A stretch of 5,981 nucleotides of DNA, taken from the NCBI GenBank assembly GCA_019244985.1, contig JAFASB010000450.1:1-5981 (forward strand), in the 5' to 3' direction. Source of the DNA: Acidimicrobiia bacterium. Its GTDB lineage: Bacteria > Actinomycetota > Acidimicrobiia > Acidimicrobiales > AC-14. Positions 1 to 5,544 of the stretch are shown here, one piece after another. The stretch's first letter is position 1. Each line of letters begins with the position of its first letter. The notes beneath the pieces were generated by a model. The model saw nothing but the letters and a program-made list of their open reading frames with translations. It was not told the origin of the DNA and searched no databases. The translations under genes were made by a program, and so were the position numbers.

Positions 1-1
1 C

Positions 2-1351
2 ATATCCTGCCGGGAGGCGGTCGCAGCGTGCTTAAAGCGGCTGGCCGCGGTCAATAGCGCCGTCAACGCCGTTACCGTAGTATTGGCAGAGGAAGCGCTT
101 GCCGCGGCCGACGAGGCCGATCGCAGAATCAAACGCGGTGAGGCGCTAGGGCCCTTACATGGCGTCCCGGTTACGATTAAAGAGAATATCGATCAGGCGG
201 GTGCCGCGACCACCAATGGCGTCGTTGCCTTCCGTGATCTGATCGCCGAGACCGACAGTCCGCCGGTAGCCAACTGGAAGCGCGCCGGCGCGATTATCAT
301 CGGCCGCACCAATACTCCCGCCTTCAGCCTGCGCTGGCATACCGACAACGAGCTACGCGGCCCGACACTAAATCCATGGGACCGAACGCGCACGCCCGGC
401 GGTTCGAGCGGCGGGTCGGCCGCCGCCGTGGCGGCCGGACTGGTGCCGTTCTCCACGGCGAGTGACGGCGGCGGATCGACGCGCATACCGGCGGCGTTCA
501 CCTGGCTCGTCGGCCTGAAGGCCAGCTACGGCCGCATCCCGCACGAGCGAGCGTCGCCGTCGGAGACGTCGTGCTACGGAGCCCTCACGACGACGGTGCG
601 CGACGCCGCCCGCCATCTCGACGTCGCCGCCGGCCCCCACGACCTCGACCGCGCGTCGCTCCCCGCGCCGGGCCGCTCGTACGAACGCGCCATCGAAGCG
701 CTCGACGTCGGCGGCCTGCGAGCATTGTGGTCGCCTGACATGGGCTACGCGGTCGTCGTGCCGGAGATCGAAGAGGTGGCGCGGGCCGCAGCCGACGCGC
801 TCGTCGACGCCGCGGGACTGCGACGCGTCGAGCGCCCTTTCTCCCCCTCGAGCCCGATGCGGACGTGGCTGTCGGCCGGCGCCGCCGACATGTGGCTCGA
901 CCTCGAGGACGGCATGTGGCCCGAGTGCGCCGACGAGTTGACCGGCCTCGTGCGCGGCAGTCTGCGTCGCACCCAGGACTGGACGATGCCGCGCTACGCA
1001 CGTGCCCTGCGCCACCGCCAGCTCCTCGAAGCGGAGGTCGCCGATCTGTTCACGGAGATCGACGTGCTGCTCACGCCGACGACGGCGACGGCGGCCTACG
1101 CCGCCGAGGGCCCGCTCCCGATGGAGATCGACGGCAAGGACGCACGCCACTCCGGCCCGGTGCCGTTCACGATGCTCGCCAACCTGTGCTGGAACCCGGC
1201 GATCTCCGTGCCGGCCGGGCTTACGCACGAGGGCCTGCCGGTCGGCCTGCAGATCACCGTGCGCCGCCATGCCGACGAGGTCGCCCTGCGCCTGGGCCGT
1301 ATCTTCGAACAGGCGCGGCCGTGGCCGCGTCTCGCGTCCGAGCGGGCCTAG
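2..1351 (+). CDS. Amidase-signature (AS) family hydrolase, 5' end missing
   Basis: Predicted serine amidohydrolase cleaving a carboxamide; the substrate is unknown. The frame is open to the left edge, and the codons before the first internal start candidate (TTG at 83) already encode a typical amidase N-terminus (REAVAACLKRLAAVN), so the true start lies outside the window; 449 residues are visible. The Lys-cisSer-Ser triad is intact: Lys in GVPVTIK (nt 179-181), cis-Ser in GGSSGG (404-406), nucleophile Ser in DGGGSTR (476-478). The C-terminus has the usual DVLLTPTTA, NPAISVPAG and GLPVGLQI motifs. The gene looks mosaic: by my count 39 of the first 128 codons end in A/T, including two TTA and three CTA leucines, against 13 of the next 128. 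The N-terminal part (TNTPAFSLRWHTDN) resembles a subfamily I know mainly from proteobacteria, while the part after GGSSGG resembles actinobacterial amidases. It converges on the CAP gene with 5 bp between stops. Confidence 0.93.
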   Translation: MSCREAVAACLKRLAAVNSAVNAVTVVLAEEALAAADEADRRIKRGEALGPLHGVPVTIKENIDQAGAATTNGVVAFRDLIAETDSPPVANWKRAGAIIIGRTNTPAFSLRWHTDNELRGPTLNPWDRTRTPGGSSGGSAAAVAAGLVPFSTASDGGGSTRIPAAFTWLVGLKASYGRIPHERASPSETSCYGALTTTVRDAARHLDVAAGPHDLDRASLPAPGRSYERAIEALDVGGLRALWSPDMGYAVVVPEIEEVARAAADALVDAAGLRRVERPFSPSSPMRTWLSAGAADMWLDLEDGMWPECADELTGLVRGSLRRTQDWTMPRYARALRHRQLLEAEVADLFTEIDVLLTPTTATAAYAAEGPLPMEIDGKDARHSGPVPFTMLANLCWNPAISVPAGLTHEGLPVGLQITVRRHADEVALRLGRIFEQARPWPRLASERA

Positions 1352-1355
1352 CGCT

Positions 1356-1372
1356 CCTACGCGGTGCGTAGG
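1356..1372. terminator. Short hairpin at the convergent amidase/CAP junction
   Basis: CCTACGC (1356-1362) and GCGTAGG (1366-1372) form a perfect 7-bp stem with a 3-nt loop, starting 5 nt after the amidase stop and overlapping the end of the CAP gene. There is no U-tract on either strand. A terminator is plausible from position and because many high-GC actinobacterial terminators lack U-tracts, but the stem is short. Confidence 0.3.
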
Positions 1373-2178
1373 GCCTGACCGCGCACCCGGGCGAACATCG
1401 CCATCGACGAACCGAGCACGACGAGGGCAACGAGCCCGGCGACGTTGGCGGCCGTGAACGGGTTGGGCACGGCGGGGCCGTTCGACGCGGTCCGCTGGTG
1501 GCTGGCACCCAGAACGGCGAGCGGCACGGTCGAGGGCGCGACGGTCGTGGCGACGGGGGCCGCTGCCGTGACCGGGGCCGGCCCAGGCGTCGCAGCGGCG
1601 TGCACGGGAGCGGAGGCGTGGACGGGCGCCGACACCGGGTGTGCTGCGGCGGCGGGCCGCGGCGCGGGACGGGGCGCTGGGCTCGGGGGCGGCGGCGGCG
1701 CATGCGTCGGCGCCGGAGCCGCAACCGGACCACCCTTGGGCTGCTCGTAGTCCTCGGTGACCCACAGCGTGCCGTAGGGATCCTGCACGACGGCGACGCC
1801 GATCTGCGTGAAGCTCGGGTCCACCATGTTCTCGAAGTGGTGCGGGCTGTTCTCGAACGCCGTCTCGATGCTGGCGACGTCGCCGCCCGTGCCCACGTTC
1901 TCGCCGAGCATCCGCCAACCGCTCACCTGGCTGGCAAAGGCCGGGTTGTGGGCGAGCGTCCCGTCAGCCGCCATCTGCATCGACCAGGCACTGGCCACGC
2001 CGGCGAGCGCACCATTGGCCGCGAGGGCGCCGAGGCCCCGGCTGGCACGGATCTGATTGATGGCATTGACGAAGTAGTCCTCGTTGGTCGACGCGGCCGC
2101 CGGACGGGCGAAGGCGAAGATCGAGGCGCCGACAGCGATGAGTGCGAGCACGGCACGAAGACGAAGACGTCCCGACAT
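1357..2178 (-). CDS. Secreted CAP/SCP-domain protein with Pro/Ala-rich linker and C-terminal membrane anchor
   Basis: A 273-residue predicted surface protein of the CAP (SCP/PR-1) superfamily. The ATG at 2178 is chosen because GGAGGG lies 6 nt upstream and a signal peptide starts there at once; an upstream in-frame start at 2220 would add 14 residues and fall inside the leader RNA. In order: signal peptide (residues 1-29, RLRLR then a hydrophobic core, likely cut after Ala29 in RPAAAS); CAP domain (~31-145) with LAHNP (His77), LGENVGTG (Glu93), SPHHFENMVDPSF (His114) and TQIGVAVV, which supply the expected cavity His/Glu residues; Pro/Ala-rich linker (~150-235) with a SAPVHA repeat; transmembrane helix (~241-263) followed by an Arg-containing tail. 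No LPxTG-type sorting signal is visible, so anchoring is probably by the helix. Bacterial CAP proteins are mostly of unknown biochemical activity. A c-di-GMP riboswitch precedes the gene, so a role in surface or lifestyle change is a reasonable inference. Confidence 0.93.
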   Translation of the reverse strand: MSGRLRLRAVLALIAVGASIFAFARPAAASTNEDYFVNAINQIRASRGLGALAANGALAGVASAWSMQMAADGTLAHNPAFASQVSGWRMLGENVGTGGDVASIETAFENSPHHFENMVDPSFTQIGVAVVQDPYGTLWVTEDYEQPKGGPVAAPAPTHAPPPPPSPAPRPAPRPAAAAHPVSAPVHASAPVHAAATPGPAPVTAAAPVATTVAPSTVPLAVLGASHQRTASNGPAVPNPFTAANVAGLVALVVLGSSMAMFARVRGQALRTA

Positions 2179-2180
2179 TG

Positions 2181-2231
2181 GTGTCCCTCCGGGTGGGTCG
2201 TGGTTGCCCACGGGGGACACGAGGCCCCCGT
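2181..2231 (-). promoter_or_regulatory. Predicted riboswitch expression platform with two competing stems
   Basis: Between aptamer and start codon the minus-strand leader can form two structures that share one C-run. Stem A: ACGGGGG (2231-2225) with CCCCCGT (2216-2210), 7 bp, 8-nt loop. Stem B: GTGTCCCCC (2220-2212) with GGAGGGACAC (2190-2181), 9 bp with a single bulged A at 2188. Stem B buries the whole Shine-Dalgarno. Both need the Cs at 2212-2216, so they exclude each other. No U-run follows, which favours control of translation over transcription termination. The pairings are seen in the sequence; the switching role is inference, and I cannot tell whether ligand turns expression on or off. 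Confidence 0.6.
2185..2190 (-). promoter_or_regulatory. Strong Shine-Dalgarno of the CAP gene
   Basis: GGAGGG on the minus strand, followed by a 6-nt spacer and ATG at 2178. It fixes the start codon. It is also one arm of a possible RNA stem with 2212-2220, so it can be masked in the leader RNA. It is the only strong Shine-Dalgarno I see at a gene start in this window. Confidence 0.8.
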
Positions 2232-2321
2232 TCGGTAGCCCGGCTGCCGTGGGGACGAGTGTCCCGTTAGGCCCGTGGCTTTGCGTCTTCCGGATTTCTC
2301 CGGAGTTGCCCTTTCGTGGGT
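2230..2321 (-). promoter_or_regulatory. Cyclic di-GMP class I (GEMM-I) riboswitch aptamer
   Basis: The minus strand carries the GEMM-I signature in the right order. AAAGGGCAAC is at 2314-2305. A perfect stem TCCGGA-GAAA-TCCGGA (2304-2289) is capped by the GNRA tetraloop that docks in the family's tertiary contact. The near-invariant GACGCAAAGCC is at 2287-2277, then GGCCTAA at 2273-2267. An inner hairpin is formed by GGGAC/GTCCC (2265-2252). The closing GGC (2248-2246) pairs with GCC (2279-2277), and AGCCGGGCTACCGA (2245-2232) follows. In the Vc2 structure a G in the GGG run (G20) reads one ligand guanine, and cGAMP-binding variants carry A there. All three positions are G here, so c-di-GMP is the expected ligand. 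The end points are approximate because the basal helix is not resolved by eye. It lies in the leader of the CAP gene, about 50 nt before its start codon. Confidence 0.9.
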
Positions 2322-2334
2322 TCTGTCACTGATC

Positions 2335-2362
2335 ACATCGGCTGTGGGACTAGTTCACTTGA
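2335..2362 (-). promoter_or_regulatory. Sigma28 (FliA/SigD/WhiG)-like promoter candidate for the CAP transcript
   Basis: The minus strand reads TCAA (2362-2359), 16 nt, then GCCGATGT (2342-2335). The Bacillus SigD consensus is TAAA, 14-16 nt, GCCGATAT, so three of four and seven of eight positions agree with correct spacing. The predicted transcript would start near 2328, a few nucleotides before the riboswitch aptamer, which is where a promoter is needed. The match is by eye; the -35 element is short and the genome's sigma factors are unknown. Confidence 0.45.
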
Positions 2363-2431
2363 GCCGGATGTGGGTGTTCGCCCGCCACCCGTCGTGAGGA
2401 CCCGAACGTCCCCCGGGTGGAGAACGAGCCC

Positions 2432-2443
2432 TAGTCTCACGCC
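2432..2443 (+). promoter_or_regulatory. Possible -10 element giving a leaderless operon transcript
   Basis: TAGTCT (2432-2437) fits the actinobacterial TANNNT -10 pattern and ends 6 nt before the GTG start at 2444, so transcription would begin at or next to the start codon. No Shine-Dalgarno lies at usable distance; the nearest GGAG (2419-2422) is about 21 nt upstream of the start. No convincing -35 is visible. Leaderless mRNAs are common in Actinobacteria. Confidence 0.35.
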
Positions 2444-3307
2444 GTGGATCCCGGTGTGGCCCGACGGATGTGGCGGGTCCTGGAGCCGTTCCACGCGGTG
2501 ACCTACTTCACCGGCGAGAGCCGTCAGGCGTTCACGGACGCCGGCCTGCGCGGGTTCTGGATGGGGTACTTCGCCGGGCGGGCGGCGCCGATGGGCGCAG
2601 TCGGACCGGGCGTCGTGACCGCCACCTTCTACGGATTCCGCCACAGCATGGTCGCCCGTGCGCTCCCCGACGCATGGACGTTCGCGAGCGCGACCGACGT
2701 GCTGATGGCCCGGCTGCACGGCGTCGACCGCGCTCTCCGCCGTCTGCTCGGCGACGGCGTGCACAGCGCCGAGCTCGCCGAGGCCGCCGGCCTGAGCAGG
2801 GCGGCGGCCGAAGCGGCCGGGCGAGCGGGGCGCCCGCTGTACGCGGCCAACGCCGATCTGCCCTGGCCCGCTGAAGCGCACCTCGTGCTCTGGCAGGCGA
2901 CGACGCTGTTGCGCGAGCACCGCGGAGACGGCCACGTCGTCGCTCTGGCGGCGGCTGGCGTCGACGGCTGCGAGTCGCACGTGACGATGGCAGCCGCGGG
3001 CGCCATCGGCCGCGAGGTGCTGCAGTCGAACCGGGGGTGGACAGACGACGAGTGGGACGCCGCCGTGCAGCGCCTGCGGGCGCGAGGCTGGCTCGACGAA
3101 GCAGGCGCCGTCACCGGCGCCGGGACCGAGGGACGTCGGGAGATCGAACGGCGCACCGACGCCCTCGCCGTGGAGCCCTGGGAGGCGCTCGGTGACGACA
3201 AGGTCGACCGCCTGGCAGAGCTGGCTGCGCCCATTGTGCAGCGCGTTGTCGACGGCGACGCCTTCCCGGTGCCCAACCCGATCGGCGTCCCGAGCACGGG
3301 CCAGTGA
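2444..3307 (+). CDS. SCO6745-family (SalK-type helix-turn-helix) protein
   Basis: A 287-residue protein that I recognise as the actinobacterial family usually annotated SCO6745 or HTH SalK-like; no member has a firm biochemical function that I know of. Family hallmarks: EPFHAVTYF (14-22), GFWMGYFAGRAAPMG (37-51), a helical middle, LWQATTLLREHRGDGHVVAL (149-168) and a C-terminal segment (~199-270) with WTDDEW, RLRARGWLDE, a T-x-x-G turn and EIERRTDALA that resembles a winged helix. The GTG at 2444 is preferred because a -10-like hexamer sits just upstream and homologues begin a few residues before the RMWRVLEP motif; GTG 2456 or ATG 2468 are alternatives. The stop overlaps the next start by 4 nt (GTGA, 3304-3307), so it is probably coupled to the amidase. 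DNA binding is a guess from the winged-helix-like end; a small-molecule sensor or enzyme-associated role is equally open. Confidence 0.88.
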   Translation: MDPGVARRMWRVLEPFHAVTYFTGESRQAFTDAGLRGFWMGYFAGRAAPMGAVGPGVVTATFYGFRHSMVARALPDAWTFASATDVLMARLHGVDRALRRLLGDGVHSAELAEAAGLSRAAAEAAGRAGRPLYAANADLPWPAEAHLVLWQATTLLREHRGDGHVVALAAAGVDGCESHVTMAAAGAIGREVLQSNRGWTDDEWDAAVQRLRARGWLDEAGAVTGAGTEGRREIERRTDALAVEPWEALGDDKVDRLAELAAPIVQRVVDGDAFPVPNPIGVPSTGQ

Positions 3308-4686
3308 TCGAGGGCGCGGCGGCACTGGCGGCGCGCATCGCGAACCGCGACCTGTCGGCGCGCGAAGCCGTCGACAGGTGTCTGGGCGCCATCGGCCGCG
3401 TCAACGGCGAGCTCAACGCCGTCGTGCAGTTGGCTTCCGAACGGGCACGTGCCGAAGCGGCGCGCGCCGACGAGCGGCAAGCGGCCGGAGAATCGCTTGG
3501 GCCTCTCCATGGAGTCCCCGTCACGATCAAGGACTGCTTCGCGACCGAGGGCATCATCACCACCGTCGGCACCGTCGGGCTGCGATCGTTCGTTCCCGAC
3601 GCCGACGACGTCACTGTCGCCCGCCTGCGGGCTGCCGGGGCCATCGTCGTCGGCAAGACCAATTGCCCGGAGTTCCTGCTGGGGTTCGAGAGCGACAACC
3701 TCGTCTACGGCCGCACGGCCAACCCGTACGACCTCAGCCGCACCTGCGGCGGCAGCAGCGGCGGCGAGGCGGCGATCGTCGGTGCGGGCGCCTCTCCGCT
3801 CGGGCTCGGCAGCGACTCGGGCGGCAGCCTGCGCGTACCCGCCCACTTCTGCGATGTGCCGACGCTCAAGCCGACGCACGGGCGCGTGCCGATCACGAGC
3901 GCGGTGTTTCCGAGCGCCGGTCCCTTCAGCCGTCTCCGAGCGGTCGGCGCCCTTGCGCCGACGGTCCAGGATCTGGCCCTCGCCCTCGACGTCCTCGCCG
4001 GACCCGACGGCCGTGACCCGTGGGCGGCGCCCGTTCCTCTCGCCGACCCGGCTGACGTGGAGATGGCGTCGCTGCGCGTCGCCATGTACACCGACGACGG
4101 TGTGGGGGCGCCGAGCCCGGAGACGATCGCCACGGTCGAAGGCGCCGCCGCCGTCCTCGAGAAGACGGGCGCGACCGTCGAGGCAACTCGGCTTCCCGTG
4201 GCCGACCAGTCGGTCGACCTCTACACCGGCATCCTCGGCGGCGACGGCGGAGCCGGGCTGCGGCGCCTGCTCGAGACCGTCGGCACCACCGAGCCGAGCC
4301 CGCTCATCGCCAACATGCTCGCCTTCCTCTCGGCCAGCGTGCAGCCGGCGTCCGAATACGCAGACCGCCTCGCCCGCTGGGACCGGTTCCGACTCGACGC
4401 CATGACGTTCCTCGACCGGTTCGACGTCGTGCTGTCTCCCGTCGCCGCCGTACCCGCGCTCCCCCACGGCACGACGTTCGAGAACATCAACTCGTTCGGC
4501 CACGTGTTCACCCACAACCTCACCGGCTGGCCGGCCGCCGTCGTGCGCGGCGGCACGTCGCCCGAGGGCCTGCCCATCGGCGTACAGATCGCGTGCGGGC
4601 CGTGGCGGGAGGACCGGGCGCTGGCCGTCGCTCGCGTGCTGGAGGCCGAGCTGGGTCCGTTCCCGACCCCTACGATCGCCGCGTGA
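3304..4686 (+). CDS. Amidase-signature family amidase, complete
   Basis: A complete 460-residue cytoplasmic amidase (no signal peptide), of usual length for the AS family. Triad: Lys76 in GVPVTIKD, cis-Ser151 in GGSSGG, nucleophile Ser175 in DSGGSLR. The core GGSSGGEAAIVGAG followed by SPLGLGSDSGGS and LKPTHGRVP resembles fatty-acid-amide-hydrolase-like members more than the Glu-tRNA amidotransferase GatA; no gatB or gatC is nearby, which also argues against GatA. The C-terminus has DVVLSPVAAVPALPHG, NLTGWPAAVVRGG and GLPIGVQI. The GTG start at 3304 overlaps the upstream stop (GTGA), and its own stop overlaps the dehydrogenase start in the same way (4683-4686), so the three genes form one coupled operon. 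It differs clearly from the amidase at the left edge around the active site (SDSGGSLRVPAHFCDVP here, SDGGGSTRIPAAFTWLV there), so it is not a recent duplicate. The substrate is unknown; an aryl or alkyl amide is a family-level guess. Confidence 0.95.
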   Translation: MIEGAAALAARIANRDLSAREAVDRCLGAIGRVNGELNAVVQLASERARAEAARADERQAAGESLGPLHGVPVTIKDCFATEGIITTVGTVGLRSFVPDADDVTVARLRAAGAIVVGKTNCPEFLLGFESDNLVYGRTANPYDLSRTCGGSSGGEAAIVGAGASPLGLGSDSGGSLRVPAHFCDVPTLKPTHGRVPITSAVFPSAGPFSRLRAVGALAPTVQDLALALDVLAGPDGRDPWAAPVPLADPADVEMASLRVAMYTDDGVGAPSPETIATVEGAAAVLEKTGATVEATRLPVADQSVDLYTGILGGDGGAGLRRLLETVGTTEPSPLIANMLAFLSASVQPASEYADRLARWDRFRLDAMTFLDRFDVVLSPVAAVPALPHGTTFENINSFGHVFTHNLTGWPAAVVRGGTSPEGLPIGVQIACGPWREDRALAVARVLEAELGPFPTPTIAA

Positions 4687-5477
4687 GCCCCCTCCTCGAC
4701 CGTTTCAGCCTGTCCGACCGCGCCGCCATCGTGACCGGCGCCGGTCGCGGCATCGGCGCCGCCACCGCTCTCGCCCTCGCCGAGGCGGGCGCCGACGTCG
4801 TCATCGCGGCGCGCACCAAGGAGCAGCTCGACGACGTGGCATCCGGTGTCGCCGGGCGCGGCCGCCGCGCCGCCGTCGTGCCGTGCGATCTCAGCGACAT
4901 CGACATGCTCAACGCACTCGTCGACACGGCCATGAGCGAGTTCGGGCGGGTCGACGTCGTCGTCAACAACGTCGGCGGCACCGAGCCCCGGCCGTTTCTC
5001 GACACGAGCGAGGGCTTCTTCGAGCGCGCCTTCCACTTCAACGTCACGACCGCCTTCGCCCTCAGTAAGGCGGCCGTCCCCCGCATGCTCGAAGGAGACG
5101 GCGGAGCGATCGTCAACATCTCCTCGGCGATGGGCCGGATGAGCGACCGAGGCTTCGCCGCCTACGGCACGGCGAAGGCAGCGCTCGCCCATCTGACGCG
5201 GCTGATGGCTGCCGACCTCGCACCGCGCATCAGGGTCAACGCCATCGCCGTCGGATCGGTCGCCACCTCGGCATTGGAGATCGTGCTCACGATGGACGAG
5301 CTTCGCAACGAGATGGTCGAACGCACGCCGCTGAAGCGCCTGGGTGAGGTCGACGACATCGCCATCGCCGCCCTGTATCTGGCCTCGCCGGCGTCGTCGT
5401 TCGTCACTGGCAAGGTCCTCGAGGTCGACGGCGGCATCGAGTACCCGAACCTGGGCCTGAATCTGCCTGACCTGTGA
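4683..5477 (+). CDS. Short-chain dehydrogenase/reductase (classical SDR)
   Basis: A 264-residue classical SDR, predicted to interconvert an alcohol and a ketone with a nicotinamide cofactor in the cytoplasm. Cofactor motif TGAGRGIG (18-25), NNVGG (95-99) and the Asn-Ser-Tyr-Lys tetrad (Asn120, Ser148 in NISS, Tyr161 and Lys165 in YGTAK) are all present; the tail GKVLEVDGG is typical. Arg44 after the second strand (AARTK) suggests NADP(H), an inference. The start is the GTG at 4683, which overlaps the amidase stop as GTGA and places the first strand at the usual distance; a longer frame back to 4593 would only translate the amidase gene out of frame. FabG-like fatty acid synthesis is possible from the fold, but there are no acyl-carrier or other fas genes around; membership in an amidase operon suggests oxidation or reduction of a small catabolite. 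Confidence 0.95.
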   Translation: MSPLLDRFSLSDRAAIVTGAGRGIGAATALALAEAGADVVIAARTKEQLDDVASGVAGRGRRAAVVPCDLSDIDMLNALVDTAMSEFGRVDVVVNNVGGTEPRPFLDTSEGFFERAFHFNVTTAFALSKAAVPRMLEGDGGAIVNISSAMGRMSDRGFAAYGTAKAALAHLTRLMAADLAPRIRVNAIAVGSVATSALEIVLTMDELRNEMVERTPLKRLGEVDDIAIAALYLASPASSFVTGKVLEVDGGIEYPNLGLNLPDL

Positions 5478-5528
5478 CGTCCACCCGCCATCCGTAGCTG
5501 ACGGTCGGGAGTGGGGGCGATATGCGTT

Positions 5529-5543
5529 CGGTAGCTGCTACCG
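5529..5543. terminator. Hairpin between convergent SDR and small-protein genes
   Basis: CGGTAG (5529-5534), loop CTG, CTACCG (5538-5543): a perfect 6-bp stem in the 67-bp gap between two convergent stops, 51 nt past the SDR stop and 1 nt past the stop of the minus-strand gene. No U-run follows on either strand. Likely a bidirectional, U-less terminator. A weaker 4-bp hairpin (CCGT/ACGG, 5492-5504) precedes it. Confidence 0.4.
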
Positions 5544-5544
5544 G

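Noticed and set aside
83..85. TTG at 83 as the start of the left amidase
   Set aside because: Upstream codons in the same frame encode conserved amidase N-terminal sequence up to the window edge, so the gene is truncated by the window and does not start here.
368..1918. Long minus-strand open frame (516 codons) antisense to the amidase and overlapping the CAP gene
   Set aside because: Arg/Ala/Gly-rich low-complexity translation without domains; an expected shadow of a high-GC3 gene, and it conflicts with two well-supported genes.
2179..2220. Upstream in-frame start at 2220 for the CAP protein
   Set aside because: It would add 14 residues before the signal peptide and lie within the riboswitch expression platform; ATG 2178 has a strong, well-spaced ribosome binding site.
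2210..2231. The ACGGGGG/CCCCCGT hairpin as a Rho-independent terminator of the riboswitch
   Set aside because: No U-run follows it on the minus strand; overlap with the Shine-Dalgarno-sequestering stem fits translational control better.
2629..4515. Very long minus-strand open frame (628 codons) opposite the operon
   Set aside because: Its product is repetitive Arg/Gly/Val/Asp with no recognisable motifs, while the plus strand carries genes with intact catalytic motifs. High-GC codon bias removes stop codons on the opposite strand.
4593..4682. Longer N-terminus for the SDR from 4593
   Set aside because: This stretch lies inside the amidase gene in another frame and gives a non-conserved Arg/Gly-rich extension; GTG 4683 gives the standard SDR N-terminus and a GTGA overlap.
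3304..4686. Amidase as GatA subunit of tRNA amidotransferase
   Set aside because: No gatB or gatC neighbours, and the GGSSGGEAAIVGAG/DSGGSLR core with its flanks looks more like stand-alone amidases.
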